From NCBI GenBank assembly GCA_014898415.1, contig RCTD01000001.1, positions 3,844,001-3,908,000 on the forward strand: 64,000 nucleotides of DNA. Direction: 5' to 3'. Position numbers and translations under genes: made by a program. This stretch comes from Stromatinia cepivora. Taxonomy: Eukaryota; Ascomycota; Leotiomycetes; Helotiales; Sclerotiniaceae. Positions 1 through 13,100 of this stretch are shown in pieces. Under the pieces are notes generated by a model. It worked only from the letters and a program-made list of their open reading frames with translations. It did no database searches and had not been told where the DNA came from. How positions within the stretch are numbered: the stretch's first letter is position 1; each line of letters opens with the position of its first letter.

Positions 1-50
1 TGAGGGGTGAGGGGTGAGGTGTGAGGTGTGAGGTGTGAGGTGTGAGGGGT
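1..50. repeat. G-rich TGAGGTG-type short tandem repeat
   Basis: The window opens inside a run of about seven TGAGG(G/T)G units of 7-8 nt. It resembles telomeric DNA only superficially: the unit is not TTAGGG, and ordinary genic sequence follows at once. Confidence 0.8.
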
Positions 51-164
51 AAAAAAGGAAGAAGTGAATTGCCAACGAGCAACGAGTAGTCGAATATGAA
101 TAAATTTCTTTCCTTTCCCTTTCATCTTGTCTTTTCGTCTCGTCTTGATTTCAAGCTACTGTAT

Positions 165-372
165 CTACTGTATCTACTTTATCTACTTCATACTTCACTA
201 CTTCACTTACTTCATACTTCACCTACTTCACTACTTCACTTACTTCATACTTCACTACTTCACTTACTTCATACTTCACCTACTTCACTACTTCACTTAC
301 TTCATACTTCATACTTCACCTACTTCACCTACTTTATCTACCTAGTACTTCACTACTTCACTTACTTCATCG
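165..372. repeat. Imperfect ACTTCA/TACTTCAC minisatellite
   Basis: About 200 bp of variants of TACTTCA, CTACTTCACTTACTTCATACTTCAC and CTACTTTAT form an interrupted tandem array upstream of the glycogenin gene. It stays open in several frames only because the unit lacks stop codons, so it should not be taken as coding. Confidence 0.85.
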
Positions 373-696
373 TCTTGTGACACCTAACTTTCTCTCTTAC
401 CGCCAGCAAATTCCCTGTAATTTCATCTTCCCACTATAATCCTCTTCCCCTCCCCCAGCATTTCCAACTTTACTGTTATCTCTTTTTTAACCGAATGCCT
501 GTACCCGTCCGTCATACCTCCACTAACCTTGATAAGCTTATTACTTACATTTATTCCACCAACTTTCTAAAATCTCCCTCTTCCTACTTTTTTCTACACA
601 CATTACATCTACAATTTTTGTACGAATTCGGTAGCTTGTCGGAATATCTAGGACTTCCTTTTTTATAACTCAAAACAGTCCTCATATATTCAGACA
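373..696 (+). promoter_or_regulatory. Glycogenin upstream region
   Basis: A pyrimidine-rich stretch (CTCTTCCCCTCCCCC and similar) with no recognisable gene and no convincing TATA box. It is taken as promoter and 5' leader of the glycogenin gene because of its position and the CT-rich composition usual in filamentous ascomycete promoters. Confidence 0.5.
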
Positions 697-3078
697 ATGG
701 CTTCCCAAGGCGAAGATGTTTATGCAACGGTAAGTCATCACCATAGCAAGAGAAAAAATGGGATGATACTGATGATTTTGTGATAGCTTCTTTTGACCGA
801 CACCTACCTTCCAGGTATGTTTTATGACATTAAACCTGTCGGAAATTACTAACTAAACTTTCAAATAAGGTGCTCTTGTATTGGCACATTCTTTACGAGA
901 TGCTGCCACTACCAAGAAAATCGCAGTGCTCGTCACTACTGATTCGGTGACACCTGAGAGTATGGCTGAGCTCCAGGTAAGTTTTTAATCTATGTAATCT
1001 TCGACCTATTCTAATACATATTTCTAGAGAAACTTCGACTTCGTCATTCCTGTCGACCGAGTAGTCAACCAATCTCCAGCCAACCTTGACCTCATGGGTC
1101 GTCCCGACCTCCATTCTACCTTTACAAAAATTACACTATGGAAACAAACACAATTCCGAAGAATAGTTTACATGGATGCCGATATGGTGGCTCTTCGCGC
1201 ACCAGACGAGTTGTTCGCTCTGCCAGACCCATTTTCCGCTGCACCCGATATTGGATGGCCAGACATCTTCAACACCGGTCTTATGGTCTTGGACCCAAAC
1301 ATGGGTGATTACTATGCTTTGGAAGCAATGGCACGCAGAGGAATTTCCTTCGATGGAGCCGATCAAGGTTTACTCAACATGCATTTCAAGAACACGTTTA
1401 ACCGTTTGAGCTTTACTTACAACGTCACCCCTTCTGCTCATTACCAGTATCTCCCAGCATTTCAACATTTCCAATCGAGCATTAGTGCCGCTCACTTCAT
1501 CGGAACGGATAAGCCATGGAAAGTAGGAAGACAAGCGAGTATCGGAGCCACACCTTACCACCAGATGACCGGAAGATGGTGGGCAGTTTATGATAAACAT
1601 TACAAGCAAACCGTAAGCTTGGTTCCCGCAACCACGGAGGAAACTAATTTTTTTCAGTCGGCTACCGGAACCCCCAACGGAGGAGCACCCCTTATTGTAC
1701 AATACCTTGTTTTTGGGGAATTCCAGCCCAAGACCCAAGAGGACCATTCCCAAGGAGCCCAGTGTGAGACATTTCAACATATTACTGCCATTGATGATAC
1801 TACTACTACAGCAGACGAACCAATCCATGAATATACAGAAACAACTTTTGAAAAAGAAGAAGCTTATGATCCCCCAGTACAGGCAAAATTGGACCAATCT
1901 CGGAACCGGGCATTCTCATATTCACCATGGGATGCCAGCAAGTGAGTCTTATTGTTGGACATGGTAAGAATTAGCTAACCTTTTGTAGAGCACCACCGCC
2001 ACAAGATTCAAGACCAGAAGCCTCGGATCTCCCCTCTGCCCACTATGAGATGTCCAACGATGCTACTCCATTCCGAGCACCAAACCGTTACCCTGACCCT
2101 CCTAGCAACATGTACTACGAAGTACCAAAAGCCCCGAAATACCAAAGACCACCACCAATATTTCCATGGGAGGCTAACCCACCAGTACCCTCAAGAGTAT
2201 TTCCTGAAGATGATTATGATGACACAGCAGTACCAGAAACTCCCATCGCCGGTTCGGTAGTCGCAACCACCGAGGATGAAAGAAGCATGCCAGCTACTCC
2301 TACAACTCCAACCATGTCAGCAGCTACTGATCCATGGCAAGCGTATGCTAGAGGGAACGCATGGGATGAGGTCCCTGAAATCGAGCGATATATTGGAAAC
2401 ATGACAAAGAGTCGCAAAGGCAACATTCAAGTACTACAAGGATACGGATCAGGTATATCACAGATTTCCAGTCCGGCAGAACGTAGGCGTAGTATGAAGC
2501 TCACAGACTTTCCAACAGAGCTTGAACGGCCCAGTTTGCCCGTGACCCCAGCGCCAGTTAGAACACAACCTAGTTTCTGGGGCGAAGAAAGAGAAGAAAG
2601 TAGCGCATTACCTCCTGCGGAAGGAGTTCCGGCACAACAAGATTGGGTAAGCCTCTTCGATGAATTCAATGGAACTTTTGATGCCTTCAGAAGTCTCTTT
2701 GAAGACCCCAGGAGATTAGCCCTTGGCCCCCGTACCTTGTTTTACGATCTTAAAAAGCTTTTGAAACTTTTCAATAGGCTATTGGATGATCTTAGGAAAT
2801 TCTCACTGACACCCGGACAGGACCCAGCAGCTCAACTTGAAATGCTTGCTAGGCGTCAATCGGATGTTCTAGCCCATAAACTGGACCTGTCGACCCGCGA
2901 GATGCCTTCCAGACCATTTCCTTACGGATCCGAACCCGTCAATCAAGGACCAGGTGGAGCTATTGAGGAACCTTCTTACCATGGTCCAGGAGCTATGTGG
3001 GAGAAGAATGAGAATTACGCCACAAAAGAGACTCCTTTACTTCCAAGTGAAGAAGAGAAGGATGCTTTGGAGACTTAG
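697..3078 (+). CDS. Glycogenin, self-glucosylating starter of glycogen synthesis (GT8)
   Basis: Exons 697-729, 787-814, 870-976, 1028-1941 and 1989-3078 join to 723 codons. The start is the first ATG; the reading (MASQGEDVYA..., then LLTDTYLPGALVLAHSLR) is typical of the glycogenin N terminus. GT8 hallmarks are the DAD metal/UDP-binding motif at residues 106-108, a Lys/Trp-rich stretch before it, FDGADQGLLN, and a HFIGTDKPW block near the end of the catalytic domain. Glycogenin transfers glucose from UDP-glucose onto its own tyrosine and primes glycogen synthase in the cytosol. After about residue 320 the protein becomes a long Pro/Thr-rich tail, as in other fungal glycogenins; its last part is helical (LFDEFNGTFDAFRSLFED and a Leu/Lys-rich helix) and probably contacts glycogen synthase. 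A 45-nt in-frame segment at 1613-1657 has GTAAGC, CTAAT and TTTTTTTCAG and is probably a further intron, giving 708 residues. Confidence 0.93.
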
Positions 3079-3920
3079 AGAAAAGATTAGGCCCTAATAA
3101 GATTTGCACATCATGTATCCATGCTATTGAGATTTACATGTTTCTACATCATGCGTTTTTGCCTTTTACTTTGCCTTACTTGATTTGCATTTCTAGTTGG
3201 GCATTTGCAAAATTAGCATTGTGCTATTATTAGCCTTTTGACTTTACGAGTGCTTTTTGCAATGTAACTTTCGATTTGCATTTACTTTGTAAATAGAAAC
3301 TTAGCAAGTCCCATATATTTTTCGAATTTTGTGATGGAATGGATGATTGCGTAGGAGATCGGGGTTTTTGCTTGGAGGAGAGAAGGATAAGATGAGAAGT
3401 TGACGTTCAGAGATGCCTGCGAATAATATGGGTGTTGCATTTGATGGGTGGGTGCACAAAAGTTTGATAAATATATGATGAATCGATGGGTTTATGGGTT
3501 TATGGGAGTGAAAATGAAGTGAATGTAATAGGAAGTCAACAACATAATGAGTGGGATGTAATTATGGAGTGGGAAAAGTCTAGTCGTAGATAGTCATTCT
3601 ATTCGGATACCCTTTGCTTCGTTTAATTATATATATACATTATGGATGTTTTGTTCGTTTGAGATGGGGATGAGATAGATATCTCTTGATCTCTTGTTTT
3701 GTTGAGTGGTGTGATGTGATGTGATGTGATTGATATGTTGTGATGCGATGTGAGGTAGTCTTACAAAACACAACATGACACGATATGATACGATACGATC
3801 TTCCCAAAAAAGGAGGAGAAGGAGAAGGAGAAGGACGCCCTTCTTTTCTCTCTACGGAGTATATTCTTTCTTTCGTTTTCCGACTTGAGAATTTTTTAAT
3901 CGAAGTACAGTGAATAGATA
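3079..3920. other. Intergenic: 3' flank between convergent genes
   Basis: Downstream of the glycogenin stop codon the sequence is AT-rich and T-rich, fitting a 3' UTR and terminator. It then becomes low-complexity GATGTGATGTGATGTGATTGATATG repeats near 3710-3800. No gene is seen. Confidence 0.6.
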
Positions 3921-4085
3921 ATTCACTATTCAACTATTCAACTATTCAACTATTCAACTATTCAACTATTCAACTATTCAACTATTCAACTATTCAACTA
4001 TTCAACTATTCAACTATTCAACTATTCAACTATTCAACTATTCAACTATTCAACTATTCAACTATTCAACTATTCAACTATTCAC
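3921..4085. repeat. Perfect 8-nt CTATTCAA tandem array (about 20 copies)
   Basis: About 160 bp of uninterrupted CTATTCAA units lie between the convergent glycogenin and aspartyl aminopeptidase genes. The near-perfect uniformity means the array is young or actively homogenised and probably varies in length between strains. Confidence 0.95.
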
Positions 4086-4403
4086 CCATCTACTCGATGA
4101 ATAATGTAATTCGTCCTATATATATGTATGTATATAGCTCGATGCGGAAGCTCTCCTGGGCCGATTTCTAATTTCATCTAAACTCATCTTCATCGAGAAT
4201 ATCATCGTATTTTCATTTTCAGTTCCAATTCATTTCCTATCTTAATTCAATTCACTTCAATTCATCTCATCTCATCTCATATTTCATAATTCATTCATGT
4301 CTCCCCACTCAAACAACAAACAAGAAACGCATCACCGTAAACCCCCACCCCCTAATCCAATTCGCTAGACCTCGCCTCAAACCCCTATACGAACATCCCC
4401 CCC

Positions 4404-6023
4404 TTAATCAACCAAAATCTTTCCCTCCAATTCCGAGAAATGATTAAAGAAACTTTCAAACAATCTGATTCCATGCTCTACATCAAAAGCCCCTCCACAT
4501 TCTCTAATACTATGCATACTCAACATTGGATTACCCAAATCCAATGTCCTCGTTCCTAGTGCTGCACTTAACATTGGTCCAATGGTACTTCCACAACTAC
4601 TATCATTTCTGACAACGAAAAGTTGAAGGGGAACACCATTCTTTCCATTCTTCGAATCAGCGCTTGGTTTGGCTTTACGAGCGACTTCTTCTAAAAGGAC
4701 TATGCCAGGAGAATTAGTGGCGTAGCGTTGATTTGCGTTGATTTTGATGACTGTTCCCTTGTTCATTTCAGGGCGATGGTCTTGTTCGTACTTTTGAGCA
4801 TAATTGGGATGGATGGAGTGGGCCATATCTGCAGAGATGAGGAAGGAAGATGCGAGGGTTTGCTCATAGGCTGTTGCAATTTCTACATCAGATTCACGAT
4901 GTACCATATCGTAGGAGGAGCTTGAGCCAGGAGCTGTAGTTGAAGCGGGGATGACGGATAAACGTCTGAGGACGGCGGGAAGAAGATTAGAGGCAGCTCC
5001 ATGGGCAGACGTACTGCCGATTTCTTCGTGGTCGAAACAGGTAATTAGTCTAATCGATGATTCATCATCTAAAGCGGCGGAATCCTTCACAGATTCAATA
5101 AGTCCCTCGACACTACAGTATGTCATGCCTAAATTGTCTAATCTGCCCGAATAGATAAATTCATTGTTCAATCCACCCAAACAAGCTTTTTGTGTATCGT
5201 ATAAGATCATTTCAAAATCAACGACATCATCAATACCAACCCCAGCATTCCTTGCAATCAGTTCCACAATGTATGGATGATGCCGGGTGGTCATCGCTTG
5301 CAAGGGTCGGTATTCCTCCGAGTCTTTATTTTCCCCAATCGGAGTCGGCCCGTTCTCACTCGCTCCTATACGATTTAACTCGGCAGCCACAAGACCGGCA
5401 ATGGGGAATAATTCGGTCTCTTTATTCGGGTCAAAACTTGTGGCACGATTAAGATGTATTGCTAAAGTGGGGATGCGGAGAATTGGTCGATCGATCTTCA
5501 CCAGCTTTTGTACGAAATTGCCACCTCCATCTTTAACCATAGCTCTACCAGCGATACTCAGATCTCTGTCGAACCAAGATGTCCAGATACCACCCCCATA
5601 TGTCTCCACACCCACTTGTATAAAGCCAGACGCTTGTTTCTTCGAAACTGGTTTGATACGTAAAGTAGGTGAATCGGTATGAGCACCAATCATAGCAATT
5701 GGGTTACCCGCCTTCCATTTCTTGCCGATAGCGAAAGCGACAATCGAAGAAGCATTTCTCGTGAGATAATACTTTCCTCCGGGTTGTAAATTTGTAGACC
5801 AGTTATCTCGTTCTTTAATCTCTGTGAAGCCTGCTTTGGAAAGTCGTTGAATGGCAGAGTGGACTGCATGGTAGGCTAAATAGATTTTATGTTAGGTACA
5901 ACTGCAGAGGTAAGGATGATATGATATTGATAGCTTAGTTTACTTACGACCAGGTGAAGCATCAAGGAAATCGAGAAAGTCGTTTGCTTTTGCTTCAGCA
6001 GTTGATGGCGTTCTGTTTGACAT
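4404..6023 (-). CDS. Aspartyl aminopeptidase (M18 metallopeptidase, DNPEP/Ape4 type)
   Basis: The coding sequence runs 6023-5948 then 5875-4404 on the minus strand and gives 515 residues, the usual M18 length. The intron carries GTAAGT and TTTAG and restores NDFLDFLDASPGPYHAVHSA, the classic M18 N terminus. Family zinc-site motifs are present: GAHTDSP (His about 91), SGRLDNL (Asp about 272), CFDHEEIGS (Glu about 309-310), DMAHSIHPNY, and SMHSIRE near the C terminus. Members remove N-terminal Asp/Glu from peptides as large cytosolic dodecamers; in yeast Ape4 is a cargo of selective autophagy. No signal peptide is visible, so it is probably cytosolic or vacuole-delivered. It converges with glycogenin across a tandem-repeat spacer. 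Confidence 0.96.
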
Positions 6024-9000
6024 TTTGTATGTGGATGAGATATAAGATCTACAGAATATTGTAGGAAGTTTGAGTATATTTATTGAAGAAGAAGAAGAAG
6101 AAGACGAACGAGTAATAGAAAAATAAATTGATGTTGAGGGTATTTTCAACATTAGATGGTTTCCTTCCTTCGAATTCACCTGTAGAAGATTGGGTGGGGG
6201 ACTTTCTTGTTTGAGGTGTTACTTGCCCGCACCTACCAGCCTCGCATGGTAAGGTGTCCATGTGTATGTGTGTTCACCAATCAGGAGCCTGAAAATTAAG
6301 TTACTAGGTACTTTCTTATCTGAGTAAGGTGTCCGTTGATTGATGAGCCACAGTGGCTTGAGTTGTTTTGTAGACGCATTTTTTGAACAATTGATTCAAG
6401 CCTCACTCCCTACTCCGTCCCCCGTGGAATTCTTCATTGAAGAAAGAATATGAATGAATGAAATTCTATGAATGGACCCTCGTTGGCCAATATAAAAAAT
6501 CGGAGACATCCAGCAATGTATATCCTTGTTTTAAATCCTTGAATAGCGGCTTTCATCTTCCGGTTCAGAATTCGTCCCCAGTTACACATCAGATCTGTTC
6601 TGCTCTGTTGTGTCACTTAGCACAGGATGAATGATGAATTCGTGTTTGCCAACGATTGAGAAGTAGATGTAGGTACATATAGGTACATATAGGCTTGGTA
6701 ATCATTTGGTTAGTCATTTGCGTAAGGTAGGTAGTCATTTGAATCACATGAGTAAGTATTAAGTACTGGGTACTCGGTACTTTTGAACGAATGAAGATGA
6801 TGAAGTAAAGTTATCGGTAACTTTATTATATTGTTTATTGAAAATGCCATGGACAGACAGCGGGAAGGGAAGTAAAGTAAATGAAGTTGAGTCGATGGAG
6901 TTGATAGAAAATGAAAAGACTAATAAATTGTCCCCTGTTCCTGCAGACACAAAGTTCCTAATTCGATGGCAGATATCACCAAAAAGTTAATATTTCCCGG
7001 CATTGATTACCACTAAAGAAACGCCATGAATGCAGCCATGTTGACATTTAGTTTAAGAATTCCATTGTTTTATTTGTGTCTTCTGATGAATTCAATCGAG
7101 GGAAGAAGATGGAGGCTTAATTATTCGGGGGAAAAAAAAAGAAAAAAAAAAGAGGGAAAAAAAACATTGAATGAATGAGTAAAAGTAGGAATTGGATTTG
7201 TGATTGTGATCAAAATCAAACAAAGGAAAGTTATAAGTCCATTGAAAGTCGTGACATATATTGATTGGATGAGATGAGACCAATTGCTTGCCCCAGCTCA
7301 GCCCATTGTCAATGCTTCAACTTCATACCGGTACTCCGTACATTTACGAGAGTAACCAAAATGTGGTTTTGAAGGATTGCATATTTTGATGGGAAAATGC
7401 ATCAGCTGAGGAATAAGTAGGTAAGTAAGTATCATGACATTTAGCTATTTATTAAAGAACAAGTTAAAAGTTGATTCTGCCACACCAAGGCTCTTTAATG
7501 GACTGATGGATAACCTTTATATTGCCCCTCGGGTCAATGCAGCAAGGAAATTCTTCCTAATTTTTAGACAATGGACTTATCGAGTCAATCAATTGCATTG
7601 CCTCCATTTGCATCAGAAAATCAGAAACTCATGAACCGAATGTGAACATTCGAAGGAGAATTGGGTATTCCCCTCCATCCGCCAAATCAATACTTTAACC
7701 AGTCACCGATAACACATTTGAATTTTCTCTTTCTTTCTTGTCACAGTCAGACAGCCTCAGTTCTAAACATCCAATTGCCTGACCCCATGACTATAACTAC
7801 ACAATTGATGAAGATTGAATTTTCCGTGTGCCATCCATCCTAAGAAAACTATTCGTAAACTATTACCTGATCGGGATTTATATGTCTAACTAGGGCTGAG
7901 TCTTTTGAGCGGTGGGCTTTGCAAGATGGAGTTCATTTAACTGATGGATAATGATTCAATGGTTCGTTGATTCGTTGATTCGTTGACGGAGATGTAGAAG
8001 AGAGGTGAGTAAAAGGTTCATGGGTTTCATCTTATGAATTCAGAAATACCTATGTATAGACCTACTAAGTAAATCAAACATGTGAGCGGTCGGGAGAGAG
8101 ATTCCCCAAATTCGAAGCAAAGGCATCAATTGATATGTTTCATTGACAAGCCAACTGTGGGTCTTTTTCTTCTCATACAATCAATCAAATCTCCTCATCC
8201 AGCTACCGATACCGATTACTAGGTAGATTACGAAGCTTATTATTAAGTAGGTAGTACTAAATGAGATACTATCAACAAATACGGTAGTGCCTAGGTAAGT
8301 CGATAAGCATTCCAAAACATTTCAACGGGACTTTCATCAGCACTGGCATCAGCATCAGCAAGTGATGGACTTTATTTCTAATCCATGCAGGGACGCACAT
8401 CATTGGAAAATGGGTTGATACTTATAGTAGGTAGGTACTATAGCCTATAGAAACCACCAATTGAATCATTTTCATTTATATATCGGTGTATATGAATATC
8501 TCGTTCATTCATCCTTTGCAATAGTGTACAGTATACTCGTCTTATTTTGTAGGATTCGTGTTGATTCTCTGATAATCTCATTGGGCGCTTAATCATTTAC
8601 GTATTGATGAATATTTGATACTTGGTGTTTATTGTAAACAAGAACAAACACTTGGACAAACCTCGTTATGACTTAACAACTTTAATCTTGATGTAAGAAA
8701 GCTTGAATAACTTGACTATTACTGAAATGGGTTGTGACTATACACAAACTAATCCTATTGATAGATGGATCATTTCTATTCTCCACTTGGCAGAATATCA
8801 ATACCGACACATCCCTCCCTCCAAACTGTGTAATGGAACAATGCTTTTATTACTACTTGACCTCTTTTTCTCTTTTCCCCACACCCCTTCATTACTCCGT
8901 CCGTACCTCTGTAGTAAAATAATATCAACATTTTATATCTTCATATTTAATTCTTCCCATTGACATGTATGTAAATTTACCAATTTTATTCTCTTGATGA

Positions 9001-10142
9001 TATTGTTCTATACCTAGACTTTTGCGTCCAACATCTTTCTCTAGTACGTACATTACATTTAGAGTAGGTATCTAACACCATAACTCCGTACACATTTTAA
9101 CTTAAGCAAACCTTACTTACTACTAATAACTAGTAGGTATTCAAGCATTAACAAGGCACTAAAGAATTATACCCTGCACAATCGAATCTAGCGTGGTCAT
9201 TTCCAGCCCAGCTTTGGTATCACTTCTTTGCCCTTGCTATTTCACTTGCATTTCACTTCCCGCCCACAACCATCATACATACATACTGTACGGAGTAGAC
9301 ATTTCGAACAAACTTCCTTACGAACGACACGAACGAAAATTCTCATATGAACTGAGAGTAAAACAATATTCAACTTACTTCCACCCCCCTCCTCTCTCCC
9401 CATCATAGAATATTCTTATCTTAGGGTTCATTCTTTTTTTTTTTTTTTGAAAGAAGAACAAAAAGACGAAATTCTGATACATATCGATTATCGCATCGTC
9501 ATTCATCATTCAAATACTTTTAGTATTCATTCACTCAATCAATCAACCTATCGAATGAACAGTCAATCAATTCATTGATTCACCGAATGTGTTGGCTTTC
9601 TAGGGCACCTAAAGGCAGTCAACCTCGATCAAATTAATTCTCCTACCTCACCTTACTCTTTTTTTTTCTTTTACTTCAACACACACATTTGCTATTTACA
9701 GCCTCATCCTTCGACGACAGGAGTACCTACTTGTCATTCCTCCTTCATCTTTCCGCCAATCCCTATCCGATATCTAATTTTCGATTCTCGTACACTTCAG
9801 AGTGCGTCGCAAACGAAGGTACTATTTTCCAATAAGAACTTCTCATGGAACACAAGGTCTAGCTCTATTCGAATGTAACTGTGGCAGCCTGCAGCCATTT
9901 TACGGCTCGCCGCCTATTGTCAGCAATCTACAGAACTTTCAACCTCCCCCGCCTGGTGTAAAGCAAAATAGGTTCAATTTCACCACCTTCCTCAACTAGT
10001 ACTGTGTACTATTCACTATCCTTGGGTAATCACGCACCATATTTAATACGTCGATCGAATCTTATTAGGTTGGCGGTCTGAATCAAATCCAAGTCGGTCC
10101 TCCTCTGCGTAGGAGAGTGGCCTTGCCACACCGAACCCCAAG
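6024..10142. other. 4.1-kb gene-free region upstream of the Med15-like gene
   Basis: No open frame here shows recognisable protein sequence. The part near 6024-6250 is probably the leader and promoter of the aminopeptidase. The rest contains many copies of TAGGTA/TACCTA (for example 6304, 6670, 6726, 7411, 8221, 8245, 8293, 8425, 9066, 9133, 9724) and of ACTCCGTAC or its complement (7333, 9085, 9289). About 9640-9800 is strongly pyrimidine-rich and probably lies near the transcription start of the next gene. A long noncoding RNA or upstream open frames in a long leader cannot be excluded. Confidence 0.55.
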
Positions 10143-13100
10143 ATGGCCTCAAATTTTCCACAAATGGGTGGTGCGGGCCAGATGATGCCACAGCAACAAC
10201 AGCAGCACCAACACCAGCAACAACAACAACAACAACAACAGATGCAGCAACAAATGCAAATGCAACGACAACAAGGAATGACTACGCAAATAAATAATGC
10301 GATATTTCAGAAACTTCATCAACAAGGACAAACGCCATCAGGCTGGCAGTCGGTACTACCGCCTCAAGAACGTATGGGAGGGATTTTCAATATGTAAGTT
10401 GTTTTCAGCGTTCATGATTCTAGTTTTTGTGATTTATGCAGCAAAAAAACTTCCCAACTCGCATATGTAGTACATCACGGACAATTGATACTAATTTTCA
10501 TACAGTATTGGTTCTTTACGAATTCTCGCTCAAAATCAAAATCAAAATCAGTCTGGAGGGATCCCAAAGCTACTCGAAATTGCTGTCAAGTTCGAGCAAG
10601 ATTGTTTTCTTACTTCACCCGATAAAGTATTAAATGATGTCAATGATTCACTATTCATAGCTAATGATTTCAGGCTTCCTATAAGAATAGAATGAATGAG
10701 AAGCAACGCGAGTTACACCAGGCTCGAATGCAATCCCAGCAAACCATGCAACAACAGGTAAACTCGCAAGCGCAGGCCCAACAGCAGATGATGATGATGA
10801 ATCAAAATGGTATGCAAGGCCAAATGCCGAGAAACATTCCTCAGCAACCTCCCCAACAAGGCTTTCAGCACCTTCAGCATCAGATGCAAGCGTCGCCATT
10901 ACCGCCTCAGCAATCCCAGGCCATGCCGAACGGTTTACCAAATGATGCCATTTCGCAAAACATGCCTCAGAATGCACAGATGCAAGCGAATGGTATGCCA
11001 AATCAAATTCAGCACGGACCTGGCAGACCTGTAAATGGCCAGCCCCAATTACAACCAACGGGGAGCGATGCAACGGAAGTTAATCGAGAAGCAATGAAAA
11101 TGTTGAGCGAAGCTCCAGACCATGAGAAGATTAATATAAGGGCGAACTTACGAGCAAAAATGAGTCCAGCGCAAGTCCAACAGCAGGAAGCCAGTGGGTC
11201 GGACATCGCCTTTCTATGGTTTCGCCAGCAAGCTACGATGAGATGGCGTAACCGTCAAATTCAGATCGCGCAAGGACAGGGTACTCCTCAAGGACAGCAG
11301 TCTACAATTCCTCAGCATCCACAAAATGGCCCCGCAACGGCTCCAATGATGCAGCAGCAGAGGTCTATGAATCCGAGTCCTATGAATGGTCAATCGCAAC
11401 CACCCACAACCATGGGTGGTGGTCCAGACTTCAATTCCTTCTTGGGCAACATGGAGAACTTGATCGGTCAGCAGCAGCAAGCGGGAGTGTTGGCTCAGGA
11501 AGCAGGTCAAATTGTTGTGCCCGTCAGTGCGCCAAGGAATAACACTCCTCAGCCCAATGTTTCCATGCCAGGTCAAGCAATGAACATGAACGAACAACGC
11601 TCAGTTTCGAATCCGATGGCGAGAGCACAGGCCCAACAAGCTCAGATGTTTAACGCCCAACAGTCACAGCGCATCCAACAGCAGCAGCAGCAGTCACAGC
11701 AAGCTCAAGCTCGTGCAAATGCGGCCGCCAAGGCACAGATGGGTCTGCAAGGTCAGCCTGGCGGAATGGGTTCCGGCCCAATGCCTTCACAGCAGAGCCC
11801 CGCCATGAATACGCTCAACGCGCCTTTAAGGACACCAAATCAGCAGATGGGTCATCCTGAGGCCGGTGGAATGAATCATAACCCACAATTTGGTCAGCCA
11901 CTAGATCCACGTTTTCCCCCAGGTAGCCAAAGAATGTTTGGTAACGCCATGCATGGATTCAACCCCGCAATGTTACGAGATATGGGTCCAGAACAACGAC
12001 AACATTTTGCATCTTTGCCACCCGAAAAGATGAATGAATTTGCCAAAACCTGGCAAGCTCAGCAGCAGCCAAATCACATGCAACAAGCTACACAAATGCC
12101 AATGCAAGGGAACAATAATCTACTCCGTCCAGGACAACCTGGCCCACAGTCTGCACAATTCGCGCAACGACAACATGCTTTGAATCAATTTTTGATGAGC
12201 AACCCTGGACAACGCCCTCCTCAATCGCTCTTGGCCAACTTGACGCCGCAACAGCAAATGATCGTACAACAACAAATGGCACAGAATGCCATGCAGTCGC
12301 GAGCTGGGAATGTATCTGTAGATCAGAGACAGGTACTGCAGCAAATGGACAATATGGAGATCCCTCCCCCTTTCCTTACTAATCCTCATATGGTTCAAGG
12401 AATTCCTCCAGAAGTCAAAAAGTGGGGCCAGTTAAAACAATGGGTTAGCTCGACTCCCACCATGCCACCGCAGGCACTCGACACCGTGAGACACTTGCAA
12501 AAGATGCACTACGTGCAGCTTAGCCGGCAAAGACAAGCTGCACAGCAGCAGCTCAATCCAATGGGCACCCCTACTCCGATCGGAGGTCAAAATCCCATGT
12601 CTATGGTACCTCCAAGAATGTCAGCTCCTGTTGCCCCTATGGGTCAAAATCCAATTCAAATGCCCAATGGAATGAATATGGGCCCTGGAATGATGCGACA
12701 GATTACGCCCCAGGACATTTTAAACATTCGTAATCATCATACCGGTAAATTTGCTAACGCCACTGATGAACAAATCCGAGGGTTCCTAATGCAAAATCAA
12801 GCCAAAAGTATTCAGGCAGCCCAACAACGCCAAGCTCAAATGGCAAATATGGCGCAGATGAATGGCCAGCAGGTATCTCAAAATTCCCAACCAGGATTAC
12901 CAAACTCGGCCCAAATGACTACTCCTCAGCAACCACCCGGACAAATGCAGCAACAAAAGCCAGCAGCCTCAGTACCAGAGCCAGCAGGTCCATCCATTCC
13001 CGCACCTGCAAGTCGCCCTCGGCCTCCACCAAATAACAAGTCGACAGCGGGACAGAGCTCGTCGCCTGCTCAACCACCTAAGAATAATTTGAAACGGGCT

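Noticed and set aside
1..50. Possible telomeric repeat at the window start
   Set aside because: Unit is TGAGGTG-like, not TTAGGG, and a normal gene begins within 700 bp.
96..380. Plus-strand open frames rich in Tyr/Leu/His
   Set aside because: Product of the TACTTCAC minisatellite; the same repeat is open in two frames and has no coding context.
3921..4085. CRISPR-like array
   Set aside because: Simple tandem repeat without spacers in a eukaryotic genome.
10651..11597. Minus-strand open frames opposite the Med15-like gene
   Set aside because: Antisense shadows of a Gln/Pro-rich gene, whose codon bias removes stops on the other strand.
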